From NCBI GenBank assembly GCA_019648995.1, contig BLXT01000430.1:414612-467636 (forward strand): a DNA stretch of 53,025 nucleotides. The letters run 5' to 3'. The notes under the pieces are model-generated. The model was given only the letters and a program-made list of their open reading frames with translations, ran no database searches and had not been told where the DNA came from. This DNA is from Plakobranchus ocellatus (lineage: Eukaryota > Mollusca > Gastropoda > Plakobranchidae). The position numbers and the translations under genes were made by a program. Positions within the stretch are counted from its first letter, which is position 1. Every line of letters starts with the position of its first letter. Shown in pieces: positions 42,659 through 53,025 of this stretch.

Positions 42659-45600
42659 ATGGAACAATCGGCAATTGTAAGCTTATTTAGCGGTGAGAAG
42701 AACAGTAGTGATGTAGTCAACCAAACCGTCAGTGCCAATAAAGCTTGTAAGGAAGAAATCCTATTGGATTTGGAGTCTGATGCTGACCCAAACCCTCACT
42801 CTGAATCATGCAGTTATTCGAATACTATGCAACCTGAGGCACTGAATAGTGTTCCTGCGGCAGAAAGTGAGAGACAGGGTTGTGATGGAGAATCAGGTGC
42901 CACTGAGGAGAAACGGGAAGTTTATGGCTCAAAGGAAGAAAATCATGTTTTAGAAACCTCAAATTGTACCTATTTGAATTTTCAGGCTTCCAAATCTAAA
43001 GTTGTGACCAGCAAAGGTGAGCCAGCACTTTTAGGTGCTTTGTGCACCAGATGTGGTGTAACACTTCCAAATACTGGTAGGGAGACTTCCCACAGGCACC
43101 TGTCGGTCTCTTGTGGACAGACTTGGTTATGGAAATCTCACAACTGCAAAAACTGTGATCAGTATTTCATGAATGTTGGAGACCTACAAATACATAAGCG
43201 TGTTCACCAGGGATGGAAAGTAATGCACTGTTCACGTTGCACCAAGGCTTTTGCAACATTGCTTGGTTTAAAAATGCATTGGCTATTTCGTTGTCGCAGC
43301 AACACAAAGCGATCTAACAAGCTTGCCAAAACTGTAATGAATGCAAAAAAAGGTTGCTGGTGTAAAAATTGTAACAAGAAATTTCCCAATTCAAGAATGC
43401 AACAAGTGCACCACAGTGCTTGCACTGATGCTGCCTCTGACATTTGCCTTGTTTGTGGAAAGTATAGGTCTTCTTGGCATGCCTTAGTGACTCATCAAAA
43501 TCTTCATAATCTATCACAAAATGGGAAATACAAATGTAGATCTTGCCATCAAGATTTTACAAGTTTTAATTCCCTCAGAAAACACAAAGAAGGAAAATCC
43601 ACTGATAGACAAATGTGTGCTTACGCAGAGAATTCCATCCATCCCTCAGACTCAAGACCAGAGAACCAGAAATGTCTGAAATGTAGCAGGGCGCTTTATA
43701 AGAAGAAAAGTTTATTGTGCCACAAATTTAGAAAACATGGCACCATATCAAAATCTCCTATCTTAGATCCTAATGAAAGCTCAAGTGATAACATACGTAG
43801 TGAGCCCAAGAGCCATCACAATGAGAAGTCAGTGATGCAGTGCAAACTGTGTCCACAAACGTTTTCAGAACTGAGGAACTTAGTTCTGCATCAGCAAATC
43901 CATGTCCCTCGAAGTGTAAAGCTGTTTCCCTGTCACCAGTGTGGCAAAATCTTTAGTGGTCTCTGCCGGCTCAAAGCTCATATGGTTGTCCATTCAGGGG
44001 ATAAACCTTATTCATGTGATATGTGTGCTAAGCCTTTTGCCTTTAGATCATGCTTAAGTCGTCACAAATTTATATGCAAGTATTCTCAAAGAGTGCCAAA
44101 CAAGCCTGGAAAGCAAAATCAGTTAAAAGAAAACCCATCTTCAGATCAAACCTTTATGTGTAGAAACTGTGGTCACAATTTTGCACAAGACTCTCAGCTT
44201 CAGATTCACATACGTGAAAACCAGTGTCAAAGGCCGTTTGCCTGTGAGTTTTGTGATAAAAAATTTGCCCTGGAGATGCACTTGAAAAATCATGAGGCTG
44301 TTCACTTCAGTGTTTTAGCATCTGAGATTCCAGATAAGCCGGTTAATGGAGGCATGTGGCAACCATGTGAAAAATGTGGTATGTCTTTTCCTAAGGAGAG
44401 TGATCTGAAGGCTCACATGGTCGTGCACAATGGTGAGAGGCCGTTTTCATGTTCTTTTTGTGACAAAAAATTTGCATTTCACTTTAGTCTTGAGAGACAC
44501 GAGGCAGGACATTGCATCTTCATGGAGCAGCAAGTTGCATCTGCTATCGCTCATCGCTGTGAACCTTGTGGCAAGTACTTTTCAAGCTTGTCAAGGCTTA
44601 GGACACATAGCGTTGTTCATACTGGTGAGAAGCCGTACAAGTGTAAGTTTTGTGGAAAGATGTTTTCCTTCTTGTCGTGTGTAAAGCGGCATGAGACAAA
44701 TCATACACGCAAGAGATCAAGTTCATTTGGATTGTTGACCAAAAACAAAAGTATCATCAGCTCACTAACCTCGAATACAGAAGAATTGGCAAATCATGTG
44801 GGTGAGGCGAAAAATCCCACATACAACACATTTTCCATGAAAGACACAACATTATCTCACCATGAACAAAACATTTCTATCGCAGATGTTAGTGCAAATG
44901 AAAATTCAACCAATAATAACATAGATGCCCAAAAAGCATCTGACCTGATGGACAGCCTAGTACCAACACTTAGCTTTGACATGAATGATCAGCAGTCTCA
45001 GCAAAGCTTCAGTGGCTGCATTGCTCACACAGCATTAGACACAAATAATGTGTTGAATTGGGCAGCACAAAACCCTGATAGGTCTATAGGCAGTGCAGAT
45101 ACAGGAGGTGATGATTATAGCAAACCTGCACCAGCCAAATCAATGCTAGTAGTAACATCATCTGGAGAACACTCAGCACTGGATTCAAACAAGGGGGAGA
45201 ACTTTAATTGTGCTACTGCTGCCATAGATTTATTCCATAGCGACCGAATGGATTCTGGAAACACACTGACATGCAACAGAGAAACTGCAGAGCCCGGTCC
45301 TACACAGCAAGTCTTACTTGAAGCAAAACATGTTTGTGGTGTTTGTGGAGCTCATTTTACCTGGGCCAGTAGCTTAGGCACACACCTAGCCCATGCTCAT
45401 ACAGATAAACCACTTCAGTCTTTCTCTTGCTCTCTTTGTGATAAAACTTTTAAGTTCAGAAAATATGTCCTTGCCCATATGATTTCTCACAGTAGAAGGA
45501 CCTTAAAATGTGACTTTTGTCAAACTGTTTTCAGGCAAACATCGGCTTTGAAAAAGCATCTCATTCATAATCATTCAGACAGAATAAATGGATTGTCAAG

Positions 45601-48600
45601 GCTGCCTCTGAAAAATCTAAAATGTCATTGTGGTGAGGAGTTTTCTAAGAGAAAAGATTTCCTTTTACATGAAAAGGGCCACACTAAACAGAGGCTTTAT
45701 GTGTGTATGGTTTGCCGAAAAGTTTTCCTAAATTCATCTTCTTTACACAGGCATAAGTTTTCTCATTATCAGGAGTCATCATGTTCCACTAAAGCCAAGT
45801 GGGAGAGAACATCCCGCGCTGCTCCTATGGCCACTCTCTATGGACTGAAACCGTACCCTTGCAAACTCTGCAATAGGCATTACTCCCACAGGAATCAGTT
45901 GCGTGTGCATATGTTGCTTCACCAAAAACGTCAAATATGCCCCGTTTGTAAAAAAGTGGTCAAGAATCCCACAGTTCTAAAGGATCATATGGTCGTTCAC
46001 AAGAGTAGCAAACGTAAAGATTGTGGCGCGGAGTGTGCTGTTAATGACAGCCTGTGTGATAGCTCTAAAAGCCTTGGAAGAAGAGAACAGTCAGACACCC
46101 CAAGTGATGGTCAGACCAATAGAGCCATAGAAACTAAGAAAAGGGTTAATGAAATTAAAGTCAAAAAGAAAAGAAATGAGAATAAAGCTGATCCATCTGC
46201 GAAGCATGTCCTCTCCTTGCTTCCACCGATACAAAAAACTGCACAAAGAAAGCAAAACCATAAGCGGGTTGATAAATCAAAAGATGCAGATCGTAAGCCA
46301 CACAAGAAAGGTATGCTGTCCCTGTGGTCCTCGACAGAAGTTTCAGACAAGCATACCTGTGTGGTCTGCCTACAGGTATTTAAGTCAACCTGGGCTCTTC
46401 AGAACCACATGACTGTTCATTTAAAGTTAAAGCCTGCTCGGTGTAATTTTTGTGACAAAATTTTTGCCCATTGTGGAGATCTGACTGAACACAAGCATAA
46501 TCATTGTGTGATGGGGAGAAAGCAGAAAGGTAAAAAATTGCATGAGAAGTCCCACAAAAAAAAGAAGCCATATGCCTGTAACCAGTGTGATAGCCATTTC
46601 CCAGCAAAGTCACACCTCACAGCACATGAAGTGGTACACACTCGTGAACAGCCATATTCTTGTGATGTTTGTGGAAGGAAGTTTTCTTTTGCATCATGCT
46701 TGAAAAGACATTTGATTGTCCACACAAGGGGAGAAGATGCTCTAACTACCAAGGCTGGAAAACTCTACACCCCTTTCAGGAGTAAAAAAAGGCTATGTCA
46801 GCCTGAAGTTCAATACAGATGTGAAGACTGTGGTCAATCGTTTGCTGGTCTTGCAAACCTACATGATCATCTGTGCGAGCATGTTGGTATCTTGCCGTAT
46901 AAATGTCCAGATTGTATGCAGCAGTTCTCCAACCTACAGGGCTTGAGACAACACAAGAAAGATGCGCATACCAAAACTAAGCGGGAGCATATTTGTGAGG
47001 TATGTGGAAAGGTCTTTAACCAACTGAGACACCTCAAAACACACTTGAATGTCCATTCTGAGACCCAGGCATGGATGTGTGAAAAATGTGGGAATGGATT
47101 TTCCAGTTTGTACAAGCTGAAGAAACATCAAGTTGTCAAATGTGACGTTGTGGAAAAGCTCAAAGAATGTACTGAATGCCATCTCTCTTTTACTTCTGCA
47201 ACCGAGTTGAAAAAACACAAGTTGGCAAGCCATGAAGTCCAGGGTGCTAATGATTTAGAGCTTTTTGCAGGTGTGCCTTGCAAACTGAATCTTCAGAATT
47301 TCCAGTGTGCAGACTGCCACAAAGTGTTCTCCAGATATCGCCATCTCAGGAAACATAAGGAATCTTGCCTGCGAGGAACTTCTTTTTCGTGTGCTACATG
47401 TGGGGAAAAATTCCATGAGATAAAGCTTTTAGAGAAGCACATAGATGATTACCATAATGTGACAAACAAGATTAATGTCCACATTATAAGTTCGAAGAAA
47501 AGGCAACGAAGATCCAGAGGCTTCAATCCATCTGGCAGAAAACACTTTCAGTGTGATGTCTGTGGCAAGCAATTTGCTTCAGCACACCATTTGTCCAATC
47601 ATCATGCTCTTCACACTGGTGATATGCCAGTGATCTGTGAGAGCTGTGGCGCTAGCTTCACCCATATCAATGCTCTTCAAAAACACCAGACACAAACATC
47701 ATGTGGGGCTTCAGGGGGGCAGTTCTCCTGTAAATTTTGTGATGATAAGTTTGACACACTCAGAGATCTCAGAATTCACAACTCTTCCAAACTTGGACAA
47801 CGATTTAAATGCAGCAAGTGTGAAACCCTGTTTGTAAGCTGTTACCGAGTTCAACGACATATGGCCTCTTGCAAGATTGGAAAAGTGCCCAAGTTAAATA
47901 TTTGTGAGGTGTGTGGTAAAAATTTCTCAAACACCAGTAATCTAAATGAGCACATGATAACTCACACTGGTGAGAAGCCTTTCGCCTGTGGTCAGTGTGG
48001 CCGAAGGTTTGGGCACATGGCAGCTCTCCGCAGGCACTTTTCAGTACACGGTGGAGATTTGCCGTTCAAATGTAAGGTTTGTGACAAGGGTTTTACCATA
48101 GCATCAGCCCTAAAGAAACATGAAGATTCTCACTTAGATCTAAAGTCTCGGCAGATTTTTAAATGTGATGAGTGTGGGAAAGGTTTCGTCACACGTCAAA
48201 GACTAAAACGCCATTCTTACCTCCATGCAGATGAGAAACCACTGAAATGTGATTTCTGCGGTAAAGGTTTTATCAACCCATTCCACATGAAAAACCACCT
48301 GATCCAGCACCATGGCATACCTCATGAAGAGCACAGGTGCAAGTTCTGCGGTCAGATTTTTACAAGTCGCTTTCAGTTGACCCAACATCAGGATATCAAC
48401 TGCACCCAGCTAGCAGAAACTATTTCTCAACTGTTGCCTCAAGACGGTACACCAAATCCAACATTGCTGGAGAATCTAAGGGATGATGAGCCTGTTGCAA
48501 TTTCCCCCGTGTTGGAGGAAGTTGCACAAGGAGAAGAATATGTGGCAACACAAACGACAGAGATAATCATCCAGGAAGATGATGGTCACGGAAACATCAC

Positions 48601-49762
48601 TGAAAAAACTATCATTGTAACCTTGCCAGAAAATATTGACCTTGCTGAGTGGCTTCAGAATGGAGGAGAAATCCAAACTGAGTCCATGGACGGGGAGGCC
48701 ATTTCTTATATTGCTGCAGCAGAATCACCTGAAGCTATTCTGGAGGAAACTTTGCCATTGGTTGAAGAGGATCTCAAGGACATAAAAGGCAGTGATATTA
48801 CGTGTCAGTTTTGTGGGGAAATTTGTGCATCGCCAGAAGAGATGCAGGAACATCTTGCACAGCAACACCCCTTTGTTGAGTTTGCAGATTTGCCTGTAAA
48901 TTACCCAGACAACTCTATAGCTTTTCCAGAAAGTGTGATTGCAAAGCAAGAGCCAGTGTTTATTGATGAGTCCACCAATCAACCTTCAGAGATTGAAGAG
49001 CAACGAAATCACATGTGCCAGCACTGCGGGAAAAGATTTGCACGAGGACATGATTTGAATCGACATATTCTGAAATGTTGCCAGGCCCATCCTGTAGAAC
49101 ATTCAAACAATCAGCAGCCTGTGAGTGCAACAAGTGAGCAGCCAAAAAGTGCTGATGAAAAAAATCAGCTTCAAAAGACCTCTGTAAAAAAATTTATGTG
49201 TGATGAATGTGGAGCACAGTACCCGCGTTTTTCTGATTTCCACTGCCATAAACTGAATGTTCATAATGGAGAGACGAAAGACATACTCCCCCTTAAGCTT
49301 GACAACCAAGAATCTGCTGAAGGTAATGATACTCTTGGTTCAGTGGACAGCACATGTATTTTATCAAGCACTGATGACACGGGTGCAACGCAGAAAGGGT
49401 TGAGGAAGAAAACTCATGCCTGTCACTTGTGTGAGAAAGTTTTCATGCGCAAACGATCCTTGCAACAGCACGTCCTGACGCATGCTGAGAGGAAAGCTTT
49501 CAGTTGTGAAATTTGTAAAAAGGAGTACGCCTATGAGTCTTCCCTGTGGAGTCACATGAAAAGCCACGACGAGGGGGGGAAGGAGCGACACTCTTGTTTC
49601 GTGTGTGGCAAATCTTACATAGATAAATCCTATCTCAAGAAGCACATGTTAACCCACACAGCAGGAACAATGCCTTACATCTGTAATCTTTGCAAGAAAG
49701 GTTTCTTACTGCCAGCTGGATTAAAGCGACACAGACGGGATGTTCATAAACTCACTGTTTAA
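42659..49762 (+). CDS. giant multi-C2H2 zinc-finger protein (2367 aa, about 51 finger modules, single coding exon)
   Basis: A probable nuclear nucleic-acid-binding regulator. Residues 1-120 are acidic and finger-free. I count about 51 finger-like modules: a first block at about 126-681 (16), a second at about 890-1112 (7), a third at about 1230-1915 (21), and a last one at about 2046-2363 (7). About ten have Cys for the last His (C2HC), for example CDMCAKPFAFRSCLSRHKFIC-type fingers, and a few lack a ligand. Few linkers match TGEKP (HTGEKPYKC near 655, HTGEKPFAC near 1775). The 1916-2045 linker is acidic, with EIIIQEDDGHGNITEKTIIV. Start: the ATG at 42659 has an in-frame TGA upstream. The fold is certain. 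I see no KRAB, BTB, ZAD or SCAN domain, and cannot name an orthologue. Confidence 0.95.
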   Translation: MEQSAIVSLFSGEKNSSDVVNQTVSANKACKEEILLDLESDADPNPHSESCSYSNTMQPEALNSVPAAESERQGCDGESGATEEKREVYGSKEENHVLETSNCTYLNFQASKSKVVTSKGEPALLGALCTRCGVTLPNTGRETSHRHLSVSCGQTWLWKSHNCKNCDQYFMNVGDLQIHKRVHQGWKVMHCSRCTKAFATLLGLKMHWLFRCRSNTKRSNKLAKTVMNAKKGCWCKNCNKKFPNSRMQQVHHSACTDAASDICLVCGKYRSSWHALVTHQNLHNLSQNGKYKCRSCHQDFTSFNSLRKHKEGKSTDRQMCAYAENSIHPSDSRPENQKCLKCSRALYKKKSLLCHKFRKHGTISKSPILDPNESSSDNIRSEPKSHHNEKSVMQCKLCPQTFSELRNLVLHQQIHVPRSVKLFPCHQCGKIFSGLCRLKAHMVVHSGDKPYSCDMCAKPFAFRSCLSRHKFICKYSQRVPNKPGKQNQLKENPSSDQTFMCRNCGHNFAQDSQLQIHIRENQCQRPFACEFCDKKFALEMHLKNHEAVHFSVLASEIPDKPVNGGMWQPCEKCGMSFPKESDLKAHMVVHNGERPFSCSFCDKKFAFHFSLERHEAGHCIFMEQQVASAIAHRCEPCGKYFSSLSRLRTHSVVHTGEKPYKCKFCGKMFSFLSCVKRHETNHTRKRSSSFGLLTKNKSIISSLTSNTEELANHVGEAKNPTYNTFSMKDTTLSHHEQNISIADVSANENSTNNNIDAQKASDLMDSLVPTLSFDMNDQQSQQSFSGCIAHTALDTNNVLNWAAQNPDRSIGSADTGGDDYSKPAPAKSMLVVTSSGEHSALDSNKGENFNCATAAIDLFHSDRMDSGNTLTCNRETAEPGPTQQVLLEAKHVCGVCGAHFTWASSLGTHLAHAHTDKPLQSFSCSLCDKTFKFRKYVLAHMISHSRRTLKCDFCQTVFRQTSALKKHLIHNHSDRINGLSRLPLKNLKCHCGEEFSKRKDFLLHEKGHTKQRLYVCMVCRKVFLNSSSLHRHKFSHYQESSCSTKAKWERTSRAAPMATLYGLKPYPCKLCNRHYSHRNQLRVHMLLHQKRQICPVCKKVVKNPTVLKDHMVVHKSSKRKDCGAECAVNDSLCDSSKSLGRREQSDTPSDGQTNRAIETKKRVNEIKVKKKRNENKADPSAKHVLSLLPPIQKTAQRKQNHKRVDKSKDADRKPHKKGMLSLWSSTEVSDKHTCVVCLQVFKSTWALQNHMTVHLKLKPARCNFCDKIFAHCGDLTEHKHNHCVMGRKQKGKKLHEKSHKKKKPYACNQCDSHFPAKSHLTAHEVVHTREQPYSCDVCGRKFSFASCLKRHLIVHTRGEDALTTKAGKLYTPFRSKKRLCQPEVQYRCEDCGQSFAGLANLHDHLCEHVGILPYKCPDCMQQFSNLQGLRQHKKDAHTKTKREHICEVCGKVFNQLRHLKTHLNVHSETQAWMCEKCGNGFSSLYKLKKHQVVKCDVVEKLKECTECHLSFTSATELKKHKLASHEVQGANDLELFAGVPCKLNLQNFQCADCHKVFSRYRHLRKHKESCLRGTSFSCATCGEKFHEIKLLEKHIDDYHNVTNKINVHIISSKKRQRRSRGFNPSGRKHFQCDVCGKQFASAHHLSNHHALHTGDMPVICESCGASFTHINALQKHQTQTSCGASGGQFSCKFCDDKFDTLRDLRIHNSSKLGQRFKCSKCETLFVSCYRVQRHMASCKIGKVPKLNICEVCGKNFSNTSNLNEHMITHTGEKPFACGQCGRRFGHMAALRRHFSVHGGDLPFKCKVCDKGFTIASALKKHEDSHLDLKSRQIFKCDECGKGFVTRQRLKRHSYLHADEKPLKCDFCGKGFINPFHMKNHLIQHHGIPHEEHRCKFCGQIFTSRFQLTQHQDINCTQLAETISQLLPQDGTPNPTLLENLRDDEPVAISPVLEEVAQGEEYVATQTTEIIIQEDDGHGNITEKTIIVTLPENIDLAEWLQNGGEIQTESMDGEAISYIAAAESPEAILEETLPLVEEDLKDIKGSDITCQFCGEICASPEEMQEHLAQQHPFVEFADLPVNYPDNSIAFPESVIAKQEPVFIDESTNQPSEIEEQRNHMCQHCGKRFARGHDLNRHILKCCQAHPVEHSNNQQPVSATSEQPKSADEKNQLQKTSVKKFMCDECGAQYPRFSDFHCHKLNVHNGETKDILPLKLDNQESAEGNDTLGSVDSTCILSSTDDTGATQKGLRKKTHACHLCEKVFMRKRSLQQHVLTHAERKAFSCEICKKEYAYESSLWSHMKSHDEGGKERHSCFVCGKSYIDKSYLKKHMLTHTAGTMPYICNLCKKGFLLPAGLKRHRRDVHKLTV

Positions 49763-52102
49763 GCTTTTGTAAGCCCTCTGTTTTGTTTTTTCTCACATTT
49801 ATAGCATGGTAGGCCTGCATATGATTAGTACTATTCTGTAAAAGTCAATAGTTTCTTCTGTAGTTTGTTTAATACTCAACCTTGTAACTTTGTGTTGATC
49901 TTTCTAGTATTTTCCAATTCAAGTAATTGGCTTCCATGAAATGAGCTTAGGCACTCTGACTCTAATACAGTTTCAGACATTGTTGGTGCTATTTTTAACT
50001 TGTGTAAAATTCTGCTGTTGGAGGCAAAGTCATTCTAAGAAAGCATCCCTGCTCAAAAATCATTTCAGAGTGAAAGGGTCATGACCTTTCTTCACCATGC
50101 TAGTGTTTATGATGTTTGATTTTATTTGAGTAGATATATACTTGTCATAGAGAGCTGTATAGGTTGTAATTCTGCTATAGCCATTGAAGTGCATGGTCCT
50201 AATTGTCAATCCTTCACTTCATTTGACTATGGCAGTATTATAATTCTAATGGCTAGAGAGAAAAGTGTCAAGTAGTCTCAACATTGTGGTCTGCGTTTGT
50301 TTACTGGTTGTGCATCATGCAGCTAGAGTGTCTGCATTTGTTTACTGGTTATGCATCATGCAGCTAGAGTGTTTGCATTTGTTTACTAGTTATGCATCAT
50401 GCAGCTAAAGTGTCTGCATTTGTTTCTGGTTATGCATCATGCAGCTAAAGTGTCTGCATTTGTTTACTGGTTATGCATCATGATCATGCAGCTAGAGTGT
50501 CTGCATTTGTTTCTGGTTATGCATCATGCAGCTAAAGTGTCTGCATTTGTTTACTGGTTATGCATCATGCAGCTAAAGTGTCTGCATTTGTTTACTGGTT
50601 ATGCATCATGCAGCTAGAGTGTTTGCATTTGTTTCTGGTTATGCATCATGCAGCTAGAGTATAAACAAACCAAAGTTGTGGGAATATGGAGGACTAGGGA
50701 TTGTTGCTCTTGTTCAGATGATGAAGTTTGGTCTGAAACCATTAGTCGCATTGTCTATGCATTAATGATTTATATGAAGACAAAAGCCTTAGTTTCATAT
50801 TAAGATTTATGTCATTTGTTTTTTGTTTTTTTTTTAATTTACCAGAACAAGATAGTGTCAGTATCACTCTCAACTCTCCTTAAACTTATTATAATTAATG
50901 TCTTGAGATCAGTCCTTATCAGTCAGATATCTCACATAATATATTTAGGCTTAAAAGATTTTGTGCTTTCCTGCTATTCTTAAAATGCTCTTTTTTTAAA
51001 AGACCTTCAAGCTGTCATATTGTATCAGAGAATCAGCACACATCTGAATCCAGCACTCACCATTGCAAAGCTCACAGCATGTAGCAATAGAGTTTTTCGT
51101 GACGTACACGTATATTAGTGGTTGAAACTGGTCAAAATGTGACACACTATTGGAGCAAATACATATGCATAAGTATGTTGTTCCCTGCAACATGCTACAT
51201 AGATGTAGCACATAAAAAAAAAAAAATGTAAGCAAAATTAGTAAGAACTTTGTTCGTGCAAGAGACTTGAATTGAAGTGACCTTAGTATATTTTGATCTG
51301 AAAAGTTAAATTACTGGTTAGTGGTACAGTGGGCTATTCATAATTCAGTGCCCTTGTGGAATTCAAAACAAATCAGTTCATCCATACATCTGATCCATTG
51401 CATTGTTCTTCACAGTAAAGCAACAACAAAAACTGAAGTGAAAATCGTCATATTCCAGAAGTGTAAGATCTATTTAAAGGAGGATCAGCTTATGCAAGTT
51501 TAGAATTCTATTCTACTCCATTGCTTGATTGATTCCTCATTTATTGTTGATTTGCTTCTTACGGTGAAAGTGTTTTGTGATACAATGGCCGGCGAGCCCA
51601 CCACTGTTGCTCTGGCCTCACAAGGGTGTAAAAGTCTTAGCTCATCTTATGATGGGCAGGCTATAGACATGCACAAAACCAACCAATCTTATTTGTAAAT
51701 TGTAGATTGTTTTTTCTTTGTCTATTGTATGACCACTTTATTATGAATTTATAAATAAGTAAATTAAAATTTTTAGGATGAGGAATGCATGTTTTGCCAA
51801 CTTTTTTTTTTTTCTAAAGTAGTTGTTGACTTTGCCGTGAATTTTACCATTGATTGATGGATCAATGTTTCTGTTGCTAGGAGTAAATTCAATGAAAATC
51901 ACTTTCAAGTTCAAGCTGTGCTTAGTGCTATATGTGCTTCCCTTTTCCTTATTGTACAATATGTCTTTTATCTCTAGTCTAAACCTGTTGCTTTCGATTG
52001 GTACATGCAGAGAACCTTGTATGTAACAAATGTTAAAAAAAAAAATGTGTTTTAATTGAACGTGATGTCTGGTGAATAAAAGGTGAAGTAAAATGAAATA
52101 AA
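49763..52102 (+). other. probable 3' UTR of the zinc-finger gene, with candidate poly(A) signals
   Basis: AT-rich with no coding potential. AATAAA occurs at 52075-52080 and 52097-52102; the true end may be earlier. It holds the 41-bp minisatellite at 50283-50660. Without transcript data the end of the UTR is open. Confidence 0.4.
50283..50660. repeat. 41-bp minisatellite, about 9 copies
   Basis: Unit GCATCATGCAGCTAGAGTGT followed by CTGCATTTGTTTACTGGTTAT. Copies alternate GCTAGAG and GCTAAAG, some lack two bases (TTTCTGG), and one has an extra ATCATG. It is probably in the 3' UTR of the zinc-finger gene. Confidence 0.92.
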
Positions 52103-53025
52103 ATACACACCTTACACATTGTAGTAGAAAGGATATGAAATCATTCAACCCACAAACCTTAGGCAACTCCTTAGGCAACTAAAGATGGCTACAGATACAT
52201 GAGCATGCTCAATTTTAGCACCATCAATACACAGGTTGTACTGTAGGCCTAGAGCTAAAGGTCAAGCTGGAATGTAAGCTCAAGCACCATATCATGGGTG
52301 GCTCTTCTACACAGACCATTGCTTATGGAAGGGCATGGTCATTAGCCTTTTCTAGGACTCTAGGTTCCACAATTTTTTTTTCTTACTGATGCTTTTTCTT
52401 TCTTTACACTCCCTCCTCTTTTCACCCATGCTTCACCCATCATCTAGATCTAGGATGTCAAGAGCAATCAGGAAGCTCAATGTTTTCATCATCTTGCTCT
52501 TGCGCAGAACCTAACCTATTCCTGCCGAAATGTGCACACACATGCAAGCTCATGCTCATATCAGTCACACTCAGTTCAAACAAGGGCTAAAAATTATACG
52601 ATGGGGAGGATAGATCTATAGCCTAGTTTGTTGTGATTTCCACGGAAATCCTATGATGGTCCTCGAAGTAATTTTTTTTTAATGCTATGCAAATTTTGAT
52701 ATACATATGAAGTATAATTGATTCATTAATATAACTTATAAGCATCACAGCTGTATTGTGGAGCTCTTTTGTAAAATCATGTATCAGAAAGCAGTATGAG
52801 TAAGGACTTTCCTTGTTCAAAGGTTCCAATTCCTTGGTCTCACAAAGGACGAAACTGACAGAGCGAAAGTGACAGACATTATCTTGCCCAAACAAGCTGT
52901 TGTAAAACCCTGAATTGATTGTACATTTATTGTTTTAGTTTGAGTTTCCAAATTGTTTTTTCCCTTCATTTATCTGTCCTGATTGGGGATTGGTTTTTAT
53001 AGTGAGACAATGATTGGCAAACCCA
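52103..53025. other. right end of window, nothing recognised
   Basis: AT-rich, with a TCTAGATCTAG palindrome near 52445. No exon, RNA gene or repeat family recognised on either strand. Confidence 0.5.

Noticed and set aside
46111..49645. Minus-strand ORFs of 60-100 codons opposite the zinc-finger gene
   Set aside because: They mirror the regular codon pattern of the finger array and have no independent support.
50283..50660. CRISPR-like array of regular repeats
   Set aside because: Units are directly adjacent without unique spacers, in an animal genome; it is a minisatellite.

Overview
The window looks like animal nuclear DNA from a lophotrochozoan, most likely a mollusc and perhaps a heterobranch gastropod. 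The evidence is: AT-rich sequence, GT-AG introns of a few hundred bases to 5 kb, tRNA-derived SINEs and LINE fragments of kinds I associate with mollusc genomes, and an mTOR gene much closer to animal mTOR than to fungal or plant TOR. The species call is inference. Three runs of N (13679-13734, 35651-35653, 39222-39245) mark assembly gaps inside or beside simple repeats.

Region 1 (1-32117, minus strand) is the 5' part of the gene for the protein kinase mTOR. I placed 33 coding exons by reading splice sites and comparing with human mTOR from memory. All intron phases agree, and the exons sum to 4659 nt, exactly 1553 codons. The ATG is at 32083 with an in-frame stop 9 nt upstream. The part present covers the N-terminal HEAT-repeat solenoid and the first part of the FAT domain. 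The FRB, kinase and FATC parts lie beyond the left edge. A possible extra 24-nt microexon sits in the largest intron. One FAT-region exon has its 3' end and splice donor tandemly duplicated (70 bp unit). Introns carry minisatellites, two clear SINE copies and one decayed LINE end.

Region 2 (about 32.1-42.2 kb) is a divergent intergenic spacer of about 10 kb packed with repeats: two diverged copies of one dispersed repeat (about 33.2-34.1 and 40.4-41.45 kb), a jockey-like LINE fragment on the minus strand split by a SINE, the tail of a second LINE on the plus strand, a roughly 400-bp near-palindrome with Penelope/hammerhead-like motifs, and a tandemly duplicated block with a (TA)n core.

Region 3 (about 42.2-52.1 kb, plus strand) is a gene for a very large C2H2 zinc-finger protein. 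It has 2367 residues in one uninterrupted exon and about 51 finger-like modules. A probable leader exon with two short upstream ORFs precedes it, and a long 3' region with a 41-bp minisatellite and candidate poly(A) signals follows. The last kilobase holds nothing I can identify.

The two genes point away from each other and have no evident functional link: mTOR is the growth and nutrient-sensing kinase, while the zinc-finger protein is probably a DNA-binding regulator of unknown targets.
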